Assembly (NCBI GenBank): GCA_028386065.3
Contig: JAKUCV010002334.1
Coordinates: 1-64,000 of the forward strand
Length of the DNA: 64,000 bases
Reading direction: 5' to 3'
From: Turnera subulata
Taxonomy: Eukaryota > Streptophyta > Magnoliopsida > Malpighiales > Passifloraceae
Shown: one piece after another, positions 53,462 through 64,000 of the stretch
How the letters are laid out: each line of letters begins with the position of its first letter
How positions within the stretch are numbered: position 1 is the first letter of the stretch
Program-made: the position numbers and the translations under genes
Notes under the pieces: generated by a model
The model's input: only the letters and a program-made list of their open reading frames with translations
Databases searched by the model: none
Told to the model about the DNA's origin: nothing

Positions 53462-54831
53462 TTGGCGGCTTGGAAAGGTAAGTATCTATCATTGGGAGGA
53501 AGAATTACATTGATACGGGCTGTACTTTGCAACCTCTCTGTATACTACCTCTCTATGTTCAAAATTCCAATAGGGGTGGCAAAAAAGATCGTTGGTATGC
53601 AAAGGGACTTTTTGTGGAGTGGTTGTGGGGATCGAAGAAAAATGTGTATAGTGGCGTGGGAGAGAATCGCTAAACCAAGGCAGTTCGGGGGTGTGGGAAT
53701 TGAACTAATTACAGAGAAAAACCGGAGTCTACTCTTTAAATGGATGTGAAGATACATCTCTTCAGACTCTTCTATTAATCCTAAGCCAACATGGGTAAAC
53801 ATCCTCAACAATTTCCACCGAATCGAATCCATTGACTCCTGGCCTCATTTTGAGATTAGTGGCAAGTCTCGGAATTGGTTTGATGTGTTAAAGGTCAGTG
53901 AGGGCAGCCAAAATTTCAGGGGTTTTGCTAACTCGGTTCGAGAGAAGTTAGGAGAAGGGAAGCATTGGAAATTCTGGTCCGATAATGGTTAAATGAGGAA
54001 GTGTTAATGTCATCTTATCCGAGACTGTTCGCTATTGTGGAGGATCAAAATATTGTGGTCAGTGAAGCTGTTTCTCGTGTTAATGATCGCTGGTGCCTAA
54101 ATGTGCGTTGGAGGAGGGCGCTGTATGACTGGGAAGAGAGGGAGGTAGTAAGCATTAATACCAAACTAACTTCTATTGGGTTGTGTGAAAATGATAGGGA
54201 TGTTTGGTTCTGGCCAAGGAACAAGGAGGGAGTTTTTACTGAGGGATATCTTTCATTGTTTATGGATCAGCCTTCTTTGGAAACTAAACCGAATGTTTGG
54301 CTAGGCTTGGTTCCACCTAAGTTTGAGAGTTTCTCGTGGCTACTGTTCAGGTTTGGCATTATGACGAAGCATGCTCTTCTACTCCGGGATATCATAGGTA
54401 TTGAGAATTCCTTTTGCTCCTTTTGCCTTGATGAAGTTGAAACTTGAGAACACCTTTTTATTCACTGTCGGGCTTCTTGGAGGCTGTGGATGAAGCTGAG
54501 TAGGTGGTGGGGTGTAAGCTGGTGCATGCCCGGATGTGTGGAGGATTGCTTTGTGCAGTGGGTTGAACTTGCAGGATCAAAGTCTTTCATGTCGTCGTGG
54601 CTGATCATTTGGTTCACGAACACCTGGAGTATATGGTTATGCAGAAACAAGAAAATGTTTGAGCAAGTTGAAGTGGATTGGGAGAGGCTGTTCGATATTA
54701 TTCTACTACGATCAATGGCATGGATTAAGTCTAAGCAAGAGGATTTTCCCTACTCTATCTCTGAATTGCTTGCCTCGGTGGATAGCATCAAACTTTGGAA
54801 AGGAACTAAATGTAGAATTACTCTAGTTTAA
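53462..54831 (+). pseudogene. L1 ORF2: C-terminal region with zinc-binding reverse transcriptase domain
   Basis: Pieces in order: LAAWKGKYLSLGGRITLIRA (53455), FLWSGCGDRRKMCIVAWERI, then NVWLGLVPPKFESFSWLLFR, CSFCLDEVET (zf-RVT motif; a stop, TGA 54446, precedes EHLFIHC), and WSIWLCRNKKMFEQ to TAA 54829. This is the conserved C-terminus of plant L1 ORF2. Confidence 0.87.
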
Positions 54832-54989
54832 TTTTCCCATCTGTTTTCCGGAGAGTGTGTTGCAGCTTTTATTTGTGATATGTCTTGTTGTAGCAGCTCT
54901 TCTTTTTTCCATTGTAACTTGGTATCTTGGTTTGTCATCTGTTCGATGACTGCCTTCTAATATAATCGTTTTCATAAAAAAAAAAAAAA
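54832..54989 (+). other. L1 3' UTR and A tail
   Basis: Short non-coding region ending ttctaatataatcgttttcat followed by A(15) at 54975-54989. Confidence 0.8.
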
Positions 54990-56450
54990 TATGAGAAGAA
55001 TTTGGAGAAAACTGGCGCTTGCACCCATAACATCACAATGTAATAGAGGAAGAAATGCTAGTGGTTGGATCAGACAACAAATGGACCCAGAGATTAATGA
55101 GAAGTACTTTGGACCCAACTTTGTATTTCCTATATGCAAGCTATCAATTATTTCGTATACAAGTTTTATATTTGGTAAAACAATTCTACTAAACTTCTGA
55201 CCGTTTGACAAGTTAGAACGCTACATTAATGATATAGAACTTAATATAACCTCATCCTCAAGTCTAAAAAAACTGACATTGTTATAGAGCATATAGTATA
55301 CAATATACTAATAAACATAATAAAGATGTTATATAATATACAATGTATAATTAAGTAAAGATAAATATTTTAACATTGTCTAGTGCAAATTCAATGTGAA
55401 CCATCTTCCAAGACCATCATCAATATCCCTCAGCTTTCCTGCAACGTAGGGATGTTGTAAACAAAGAAAAAATCATACCTGAGGTATATTCATTGCAATA
55501 AAAAGAATATTCTCTTTGTGCTCTCAATCGCCTATTACTATTGTATTCTATTTTTATTTTCTAAAGCTTATCGATATTAGAATTATTTTTGTAATAAAAA
55601 ATAAATAAAATAAGAACTAATCATACTATTTTGGCTTATTAAGATTTTTCTATCCCTCTATTAGACTTTAAAAACAGAAAAAATTAGTATTATAGTTTAC
55701 ATAAAAAATATTCATATTTTAGGTGAAACTATCCAACTATTATGATAAAATAGACTTATGGCATATAGAAAATATAAAACAAGCATATAAGTGTGGGTAA
55801 TTAACTATGTAATAAAGGAGTGCACTCTTACAAATTGGAAAATGACAATTTCCATCACATCCAAGTTCGCTGACCTAAACATGAGCTTAATATGGACTAT
55901 TAATGACTAATCTTGTTTAGTAAATAATTATATATTGATTTTGATAATTAACAAACTTGGTTAGATGTTTGCATATATTTGTGCTGATTAATATGCAGCG
56001 TGGTCTCTTACAAGAACCACACAAAAATCACGGACTTGGTTTCTGGAAGAAACCAAACTTTGCTGTTAACATCAGAAATGGTCCTGCTGCAAGTTGCTGG
56101 TGGCCCAGGTGGTGCTCATAGCATTAAACCTCAACTCCCAACTACTCCAACGGACAGAGAAAGTGGTCCATGACAGAGAAGAAGACCTGCAACACTTATC
56201 TCTCACCTCCAAGCTCAATTATCAATTGTGGTCAACACTTATGGTCCTATATTGCCAAAAATAAAATGTTTTCAAGTAATTGAGCTGCAAAGGGAGTGGA
56301 CTTCCTGAAATGAACCCAACACCAGCTAGTGGATTATGGAGTCAACTCTGAAGACTGATTTGTACCTAAGAGCTGTTAGATGATGAGCTGATGGGTACTT
56401 TAGAGCCGTTGGATGAAGATCTTCCTATCTACTCCCACTTGCTCAAGCTC
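54990..56450. other. AT-rich interval, no gene seen
   Basis: No coding or element signature to about 55980. From about 56000 the sequence has a more even composition and looks like a promoter region leading to the TATA box at 56451. Confidence 0.55.
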
Positions 56451-56459
56451 TATATAAGG
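56451..56459 (+). promoter_or_regulatory. TATA box of an unidentified unit, cut by gypsy B
   Basis: ctcTATATAAGGAag, a near-ideal plant TATA. The gypsy B LTR begins 39 bp after it, so the transcribed region it served is displaced or lost. The upstream 450 bp could be a promoter of a gene or of another element; I could not tell. Confidence 0.5.
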
Positions 56460-56497
56460 AAGAGGAATTCTTCTTGGAAAAGCATCCCAGCCAATTT

Positions 56498-56859
56498 TGT
56501 AACGCCTCGAATTTTTCATAATTTAATTTGTGGAATTTTCGGAATTTTTATTCCAATTTTACCCTCGAGGAATTTCCGGATTTTTGGACTAGGAAAATAA
56601 ATTATTTTTTCTTAGTTATATCGGTATTAAGTCGTTAGTTTATCGTGTACGGCTTTCGTTGGAGATAAAACGTGTTTCGGGAAGAATGGCGGGGTTTACC
56701 GTAGTTTAAGACTAAACTACGTCGTTTTGGAGATGTGGAAAGAAAAAAAAAAGAGAAGTTGACCAGGAAGGGCGGGTTGACTGCGCCCAAGCCAAACGAC
56801 GTCGTTTTGGCTCGGGCGGGTCAAAACCCTAAGCCCTTTTGCTTCTCTTCCTCTTCTCN

Positions 56860-56940
<81 letters not shown>

Positions 56941-58833
56941 ACGAAATCCCCTTTCCCGATTTATGGCTTCAATCAGTTATCTCTGATTCTTTTCCCTCCT
57001 TTCATTCTTCGTTACTCTCCACTAGACCACACACTCTCTCTCGTCATCGGCAGCATCTCATCTCCTTGACTCCTCCCTTACATAAACATGTCGCCGCTAC
57101 CTTCAAATCGCCGCAGTATCGCTGCTGAATCGAGGAGGGGAGGAGGATAGTGACGGGCGCGAGGACTCGAGCCGAGCTTGAGGTTGCAGCCGTCGCACCG
57201 CCGCTGGCTGGGCACGTGATCCGTCGAGGCGTCATTACAAAGAATCCGTCACCGTTGCTAGTAAGGCCTGCCGTCCTCTGATTTCTCAACTTTTCCGTTT
57301 TTGATGTGTGTTTGGGGTACCAGTGGTTGATGGTGGTTTTGTGTTTTGTGTCTGGTTCGGTGATGGGGTCGGGTGTGCGCGGTTGGTGGCGGATGGGCTG
57401 TGCTTGGTGGCGGGCCGTTGTCGGGTTGTCTTGTGACGACAATAAGCAGTGGGTTGTGGTTCTGGATGGACCCGGATTTGGAATCATCCAACGGATTCAG
57501 GCAGATCTGGTGCCGAGCAGTGGAGATCTGTTTCCGGCAAGGAATCAGACCTTCAATCTTTTCCTTTTTTTTTTCGTTTCTGTGATGTTGAATGGGTGTT
57601 GTCGGGTTGTCGCAGAAACGTCGTTGTGTTGTTCGAGGCTTCGTGTGTTTTCCAACAAGAACACCGGAATTTTCCGGCGAGGCTCGGGTCGCTGTTTTAG
57701 CATCACAGAATCTTCTTCAACTTTAAACGGTATTTTTCGTTTTTGGACTCGGATTACCTTTTGTACATAATTCATGGGAATTAATTGAATGTATGTACAA
57801 TTTAAGTTAATTGAGATTAGTGGTATACCGAGAGCGGGGAGTGAGTGTATATGGCCGGAAAACTTACCGACACGAGTAGAACCTTATGTCGAAAACACTT
57901 GGGCTCTGGAATGACTCAACAACGATATTTAGTGAAAGCCGGGCCCAGGCCCAACTAACTAACTCTAAAGACCTTAAGACGTTTTATGGACCTTGAGATA
58001 TGGGCTTAAGGCCCAATGACATAATTGGATAACTTTTGGACTTAAGTAACGGACTTTAAGCCCAACTTCATAATTTGATAATTGTGGACTTAGGAGAATG
58101 GGCTTTAGGCTCAGGACTCGGTTTTGGAATTAGATGGGCTTAAGCCCGATGAACCTTAGGACCTGATCTTTTGGAGTTTAGGTGAGAGAACACTTTGTTG
58201 GGCTTAGACCCTGAAACCTCATAATCTATTAGCTAGGGTCGGGTTTTACTCGGTTGAGCATTTAGTTATCATGCATGCACGATTTTGATTGTAATTGATT
58301 TGTAATTATTGTGTGTGCCGGTATTCAGGCACGGGTAACACCTCGGGAGCGGGAGGATCGGTTTTGGGGAAAGCTCCACAGGTTAATCGTCGTTGGGGTG
58401 ACTTTATAAGTCTTTTTATGTTCGTATGCATGTGCTTGTTGGTTTGGTTTGTCTGAGTTGCATGCCTTGTTTGCTATCTGTATTGTGTGCCTGTGTGTTA
58501 CTATTTGAGGATGAGCATGACGTATAATTGTTATGAGATATAACATGTGGTGTGATTTTGGGTGATCTGTCTGATGTACTGTGGGTTGGAAACCGGATGT
58601 TGATTTAATGAATAATTCACACAACCCTGATAAATCATGACTTTTGGCACACACGAATAAGAATAATACACAATAAAAGATATACTACTGTGGGCTGATG
58701 ACCGGTTGGTTCGAGCGGGAAGTGATACCCCTCGGGATTGCATGCGGGATAGCATGGGATATGCGGTTTAGCATATAGGTCTGTGATGACCGGTTCTACC
58801 TCCCTCCTTCTACCTTCCCCTTTCCACCTCCCT

Positions 58834-58864
<31 letters not shown>

Positions 58865-59606
58865 ACTGTGATTGTATTTGGGCTATATGCCTGGTTATAT
58901 TGGGCTTACGCCCTGGTTGTCTCATGAGACGGGACCGAGCTCGACGCACACAGTAGGGGGCCCTGAATAATAAATATAATAATAACATCAACACACAAAC
59001 AGATGTAAAACATAAACTATCTGCTTATATGTTGTTGGCATGTTAGTACTGGTTATTGTGTGTTTGCTTACTAGTGCTTGTTCCTCTACACTCCTTTCGA
59101 GCTTGCTTTGCACACTTACATAAATAGATTTATACTGCTCACTGAGTCGGCGACTCACATTATTGCCACCGTTGTTTTTCAGACCCTTAGTTAGCGTGCC
59201 ACTCTTTTTTCCTTCTTGGAGTACGGACGAGGACATCCCAGCAGGTAGCTGTGCTTCTTCTCCCGGTTGGATCCATAGAGCCGACATGCATATCATTTTC
59301 TTCATTTGTTTTTTTTAATTTCATCTTTATCTTCCGCTGCACAGAATTTGTTGAGATGTCGTTCTTGATTTTATTACATTATCGGCGGGTTGCCGGGATT
59401 GATACATGAAGTTGTTTCGGCGGTTTGCCGGGTTTGACTTATGGCTTGACAAGCCGGTTTATTCCAGTTCTTTTATGACATCTCAGTTTAATAAGGTTTA
59501 AGGATAATGTTTTGACATTGGTTTTCATATCCCGGGTTTCAGGGGCATTTTGGTAAATTCTTGTTAATTTATTATTTTATTGTAAAATTGGGATACGGGC
59601 GTTTCA
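56498..59606 (+). repeat. 5' LTR of gypsy copy B (3109 bp)
   Basis: TGTAACGCCTCGAATTTTTC ... GGGCGTTTCA. Aligns with 4510-7717. It contains a (CT)n microsatellite (56860-56939, next to an N at 56859), the GGGCTTNAGGCCC palindromes (57939-58150) and all landmark blocks of the copy A LTR. Confidence 0.94.
56859..56939 (+). repeat. (CT)n microsatellite in the gypsy B LTR
   Basis: About 40 CT units directly after an ambiguous base (N at 56859). The copy A LTR has only short CT tracts at the same place (4938-4972), so the array expanded within the LTR. Confidence 0.95.
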
Positions 59607-59609
59607 GAT

Positions 59610-59621
59610 TGGTAGCGGAGC
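59610..59621 (+). promoter_or_regulatory. primer-binding site of gypsy B
   Basis: TGGTAGCGGAGC three nt after the LTR end; the same 12-mer as in C2 and C3. Confidence 0.8.
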
Positions 59622-59751
59622 AGGCTTCAGTTCCTTGGTTTAAAAAGTGTTTTAAACTTTGTTTTCAAAGTGATTTTTGCGTTTAAGCCTGTTTCCAGAT
59701 TTATAACTTTAAAAGTGTTTTTGACCCATTTGTATTCATATAGGCATCGAT

Positions 59752-60894
59752 ATGGATCACCAGGGGTAGCACAATGCTGAGGATGACGCCGCTACTCATG
59801 TCTCCGACAACGTGTCGGTGATGTAGGTTCCCATTGGACAGGGGAACAATAATGCAGCAGGGAATGTTGCTGCAGGAGCTGGGGAACAAAATATAGTGCC
59901 ACCCGTACCACCTGTAGTGGACCCAGCGTTCCAACAGTATCAGGCTTTCTTGCAGTGGCAATAGTTCCAGCAGTTTCAGCAGCAGCAACAGCAGGGTGCT
60001 CAACCGGTTGCACCTGCTGTGGCAGGTGGTATGGAGAGTGGATATAAGCACATGGATAAGTTAGCGGTCAAGGATTTCTCGGGTGAGGAGGGCAAAGCCA
60101 AGGAGTTTGATGATTGGTTCCGCCAGGTGGAAAATGTTCTGGAGAAGTTCACATGTACACCTGAGCACAGTGCTCGTTTTGCGGCACACAAGTTCACGGG
60201 TTATGCATTGACATGGTGGCAGGAACTTGTGGCCGACTTACCGAGGCCGGTGGAGATGCCATGGGAGGATTTCAAAGAGAAATTCAACAAAGAGTTTCTC
60301 ACTGTTGGTTTCTTGGAGGGGCAGAAAAAGCAGTTTCTGGAGGTAAAGCAGGGGCCAGATGAGTCGGTGTCGACATTCAGGATTCGGTTCAACATCCTTC
60401 TCTCTTATGCCAAGGAGTATGTGCTCAATGAGGTGGCTAAGTGTAGGCGGTTTGTTAGTGCGCTACGTACTGATCTAGCGATAGCGGTGGCTGGTGGAAG
60501 GCATAAGACTTGGGAGGCTGTTTGCGAGGCTACTTTTGATGCTGGGAGGGTTTAGTTGTTCGAAAAGGAGGCTCGGGCACCCGAGCAGAGGAAGCAGTCA
60601 TCTGCTTCTGGAAAGAAGAGATAGTACTCTGATGCCGGAGATGCAGACTATTCTGGTGGACAGGGCTCTTCTTACCGAGGTTTGAAGAAGTCCCGAGGGC
60701 AGAACTATCAGGGTGGACCTGGCAGATCTTCGGGAGGACGGTCCTATCAGTCTGGATCTCAGGGACGGGGTTCCTCGGCACAATTTTCGGGTACATGCTG
60801 GTATTGTAATAAGCCGGGACACCAGAAGTCAGCATGTTACAAGTAAATTAGGGATAATGGTGGCAGTGGTTCCCAGTATACAGTACAGAGTTCT
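59752..60894 (+). pseudogene. gag of copy B
   Basis: ATG 59752 (MDHQG, then TAG). It continues in frame with a Gln-rich segment, KLAVKDFSGEEGKAKEFDDW, the gag domain (TWWQELVADLPRPVEMPWED), a Gly/Ser linker and the knuckle CWYCNKPGHQKSACYK. In-frame stops: TAG at 59767, 59824, 59962, 60553 and 60622, and TAA at 60844 (TGG in copy A). Each one that can be compared with copy A fits C-to-T or G-to-A. Confidence 0.88.
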
Positions 60895-62162
60895 GTGGCC
60901 AGTGGTGCTGCTTCTTCTAGTCCGAACAGTGGTGGCGGACAGCAGGGTCGAGGTCGTGGGGGTTCTGGAGCTTCGAACTGTGGGGGTGCGACTCAGTCTG
61001 CTGCAGCTCTTAGGGTTTATGCCATCACCCGGGAGGAGGCTGCTGATGATCCAGAGGTCATAGCAGGTACATTTTTGGTTTTCGGTCAGTATGCACATGC
61101 TTTAGTTGATCCAGGTTCAACACACTCTTTTGTCTCATGTGCATTCATGACCACGCATAACATAGAGGATGATAGCCTTAGTAGTCCCCTGAGAGTCCGT
61201 TTACCCACCGGTGATATAGTAGTTGTTGATCGAGTTTGTAGAGATGTATCGACAGAGTATGATAGTGAGAGTTTCCCTTCTGATCTTGCTGTCATGAACT
61301 TGGGCGAGTTTGATGTTATCTTAGGCATGGATTGGTTGTCCAGACACCAGGCAGTAGTTGATTGTCAGGCCAAGGAAGTTTCTTTTTCTTCTCTATTGGG
61401 GCGAAGATTGTGTTCGTTGGAGAGCGAAGAGCCCTATCGGCGTGTTGCATGAGGATGATCCGAGAGGGTTGTGATGCTTTTCTAGCTCACGTGGTCAATT
61501 CTTCGGTACCAGTGCCGGGAATAGAGGATATTCCGATTGTTCGGGAGTTTCTCGATGTGTTCCCTGATGATCTACCTAGGTTACCTCCGGAGCGGGAGGT
61601 GGAGTATACAGTTGACTTGGTACCGGAAGTTGCACCTATTTTTATACCGCCCTACAGAATGGCTCCGACAGAACTTCAGGAGTTGAAAAAACAACTGGAG
61701 GAGTTGTTGGATAAGGGTTTCATTAGACCGAACATCTCACCTTGGGGTACCCCGGTCTTGTTTGTGAAGAAGAAGGATGGCAGTATGCGGATGTGTGTGG
61801 ACTATAAACATTTGAACAATATGACTGTGAAGAACAAGTATCCTTTGCCTAGGATCGATGACTTGTTCGATCAGTTGCAAGGTGCATCCGTATTCTCGAA
61901 GATTGACTTACGATGTGATTACCATCAGGTTCGGATTGCAGAGCAAGACATACCGAAGACTGCATTCCGCACTCGGTATGGTCATTATGAGTTTGTGGTT
62001 GTTCCGTTTGGGCTAACGAATGCACCAGCAGTGTTCATGTGTAAGATGCAACAGGTCTTCCATGAATTTCTTGACCGATTTGTGGTAGTGTTCATCGACG
62101 ATATTCTGGTCTACTCGAGTAGTAAAGCCGAACATGAGGACCACTTGAGACAGGTTTTCTAG
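60895..62162 (+). pseudogene. protease and N-terminal RT of copy B
   Basis: Protease ALVDPGSTHSF as in copy A. A 1-bp deletion near 61411 (attgtgttc against attggtgttc in copy A) shifts the frame; pol resumes in the frame from 61362 through [37 protein letters not shown] to TAG at 62160 (CAG in copy A). Confidence 0.9.
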
Positions 62163-63110
62163 AGGTTGATAGATGAACAACTCTATGCCAAGCTCAACAA
62201 GTGTGAGTTTTGGTTGAATGAGGTCGCGTTTCTTGGGCATGTTGTGTCCGGTGAGGGCATTAAGGTGAACCCGGCTAAGATTAAGGCAGTCATAGATTGA
62301 GAGCCACCGAAGAATGTACATGAGATACGAAGTTTTCTTGGACTTGCTGGTTATTACCGGAGGTTCATTGAGGGTTTTTCCTTGATAGCGGGTCCCATGA
62401 CAAAGCTGTTGAGGAAAGACTGTACCTTTGTTTGGGATGATCGTTGCCAGAAGAGTTTTAAGGAGTTGAAGAGTCGGTTGACTTCTGCTCCAGTTTTGAC
62501 TGTTCCGAGGCCCGGGGTGGAGTACACGGTGTTCAGTGATGCTTCCGGTTTGGGCTTAGGATGTGTTTTGATGCAGGAGGGTCGGGTGATTGCTTATGCC
62601 TCCAGGCAGTTGAGAACTCATGAGAAAAACTATCTGACCCATGATCTGGAGTTAGCTGCTTTGGTTTTTACTTTGAAAATCTAGAGACACCATCTGTACG
62701 GTGAGAAGTGTCGGATTTTCACAGATCACAAGAGTTTGAAGTACATCATGACCCAAAGGGAGCTTAATATGAGGCAGAGACGCTGGATTGAGCTTCTGAA
62801 GGATTATAATTGTACCATTGAGTACCATCCGGGGAAGGCCAATGTTGTTGCAGAAGCATTGAGCCGGAAGAGAGTGGCTTCTGCGGATGAGGACCCGGTT
62901 TCTTTTGCTTTGTCTTCCTTGGTGGAGCTAAGGTCGTTGGATGCACAGTTGGTGGTGGATGTTACTGGGGCGTTGTTTGCCAGTTTAAGCATCCGGCCGA
63001 CCTTGCGAGATAAGATCATTGAGTTGCAGTTTGGTGATCCTCATCTAGCAGAGTTGCAAGACAAGGCTCTCCCGGGGTGGGGGGGGGAGGTGAGGGGGGG
63101 AGAGTTCTAG
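62163..63110 (+). pseudogene. RT end, RNase H of copy B
   Basis: Same frame. TGA 62298-62300 (TGG in copy A) and TAG 62682-62684 (TGG in copy A) interrupt it. RNase H motifs [40 protein letters not shown] and AEALSRKR (ADALSR in copy A) are visible. It ends in a G-rich insertion at about 63071-63101. Confidence 0.9.
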
Positions 63111-63924
63111 GTTCTATGTCCGGGAGGATGGTGCTTTGATGATCGGTGATCGGTTGTGTGTTCCGGATGTCGATGACATGGGAAGATGGATCATGGATGA
63201 AGCGCATAATGCGCCATAAGCTATGCATCCGGGTAGCACCAAAATATACCAGAACTTGAAGAGTCATTATTGGTGGCCCGGGATGAAAAAGGATGTTGCG
63301 AGTTTGTGGCGAGTTGTATAACTTGTCAGCAGGTGAAAGCCGAGCATCAGGCTCCTGCCGGCAAGTTGAGATCTTTGACTATTCCGCAGTGGAAGTGGGA
63401 ATATATCACTATGGACTTTGTGATCGGGTTACCGAGGACCCGGGGTCGACATGATGCCATCTGGGTCATTGTTGACAGATTGACCAAGTCAGCTCATTTC
63501 CTTCTGATTTAGCAGACAGATACTATGGATAAGCTGGCGAGGTTGTATTTTTCGGGCATTGTCCGTCTACATAGAGTCCCACTATCCATTGTGTCGGACA
63601 GGGATCCGAGGTTTACTGCCCACTTCTGGAAAAGCTTGCAGTCAGCTTCGGGTACTAAGCTGAATTTCAGTACTACATTTCATCCGTAGACCGATGGACA
63701 GTCAGAGAGAACTATACAGACACTGGAGGACATGCTTCGAGCCTATGTGCTCAACTTCAGTGGTTCTTGGGACGAGCAGTTGTCGTTGGTGGAGTTTGCC
63801 TACAACAACAGTTACCATTCCAGTATTGGCATGGCGCCTTATGAGGCTTTGTATGGCCGGAAGTGTCGTAGTCCGATCTGTTGGGATGAGGAAGGTCTGA
63901 GACAGGTGGTTGGTCCAGACCTAG
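63111..63924 (+). pseudogene. integrase of copy B, truncated
   Basis: Zinc part ([24 protein letters not shown]) and core ([32 protein letters not shown]) recognisable. TAA at 63219, a 1-bp deletion near 63301 and TAGs at 63510 and 63687 break it. Similarity to copy A ends at gacctagt (63924). Confidence 0.88.
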
Positions 63925-64000
63925 TGAAAGTAACCGGGCATGCAAACTTGACAATCAAGAGCAGCGGAAAGACCCAGAAATCTTGGAGGATCCAAGTGAA
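63925..64000 (+). other. foreign sequence cutting gypsy B, not identified
   Basis: From tgaaagtaaccgggcatgca onward nothing matches copy A. It begins with TG, so it may be the start of another LTR element, but the window ends before this can be tested. Confidence 0.35.

Larger units (their letters stand above)
46429..54989 (+). mobile_element. L1-type LINE, decayed, split by a hAT element
   Basis: Non-LTR retrotransposon with ORF1 (from about 46429, resumed at 50479), ORF2 from ATG 51155 (endonuclease, RT, zinc-binding C-terminus) to 54831, a 3' UTR and an A tail (54975-54989). The hAT element at 46706-50470 interrupts ORF1; removing it and one TSD copy restores the frame across the join. 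Many stops and frameshifts. The 5' end may lie slightly before 46429; no flanking duplication found. Confidence 0.88.
56498..63924 (+). mobile_element. Ty3/gypsy chromovirus copy B, 3' part missing
   Basis: 5' LTR 56498-59606, PBS 59610, gag from 59752, protease, RT, RNase H and integrase up to 63924, where similarity to copy A stops abruptly. Same family as copy A, roughly 85-90% alike in pol by eye. Many TAG stops, a 1-bp deletion near 61411, a 21-bp deletion near 61450, a G-rich insertion near 63071 and a 1-bp deletion near 63301. Not functional. Confidence 0.93.

Noticed and set aside
56735..57069. Ser/Leu-repeat frames over the (CT)n array
   Set aside because: Microsatellite translation only.

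Overview
This 64 kb window is nuclear DNA from a seed plant, most likely a eudicot. The evidence is the Tekay-type chromovirus, the Ty1/copia, PIF/Harbinger, hAT and L1 elements, GT-AG introns, and one R2R3-MYB gene with the plant-type 133/130-nt first two exons. It is a transposon-rich interval. The supported host genes are one tRNA-Ser(AGA) (10613-10694) and one intact MYB102-like gene (37610-38959, three exons). All gene models and terminal repeats were worked out by eye.

Layout. 1-7717: decayed Ty3/gypsy chromovirus copy A, with its gag-pol in one frame broken by eight TAG codons, then a 3.2 kb 3' LTR. 7718-8202: end of another gypsy LTR. 9241-11850: two LINE-like retroposon tails in opposite orientation around the tRNA, plus a 196-bp hAT MITE. 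13989-19468: copia element C1 on the minus strand, with TSD tagag and a leader packed with small hairpins. 20595-21403: MITE-like foldback. 22397-27976: copia C2 on the minus strand (Tork/TNT1-like), TSD ttatg. 28613-29108: truncated L1 with an RNase H domain. 29206-35621: copia C3 on the plus strand, TSD cgatg. 36700-38959: MYB promoter and gene. 39950-46055: PIF/Harbinger element, TSD TAA, carrying pieces of host genes; a 2.1 kb MULE with a 10-bp TSD sits inside an intron of its transposase. 46.4-54.99 kb: a decayed full-length L1 LINE, split by an apparently intact hAT element (46706-50470, TSD ggtggggt, 698-aa transposase in four exons). 56498-63924: gypsy copy B with complete 5' LTR, PBS and most of gag-pol, cut at 63925 by unidentified DNA.

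How it fits together. The window records nested insertion: hAT into L1, MULE into Harbinger, gypsy A apparently into an older gypsy LTR. Target-site duplications give independent proof for six larger elements (C1, C2, C3, Harbinger, MULE, hAT) and for the hAT MITE. The most unusual signals are (i) an array of about 25 short stem-loops, mostly with TTCNN loops, in the C1 leader; (ii) seven insertions of 11-23 nt, each flanked by direct repeats and resembling LINE tails cut down to almost nothing; (iii) the Harbinger element with captured RPS11 and kinase exons; (iv) the TAG-only decay of gypsy A; and (v) one non-standard primer-binding site shared by three unrelated LTR families.
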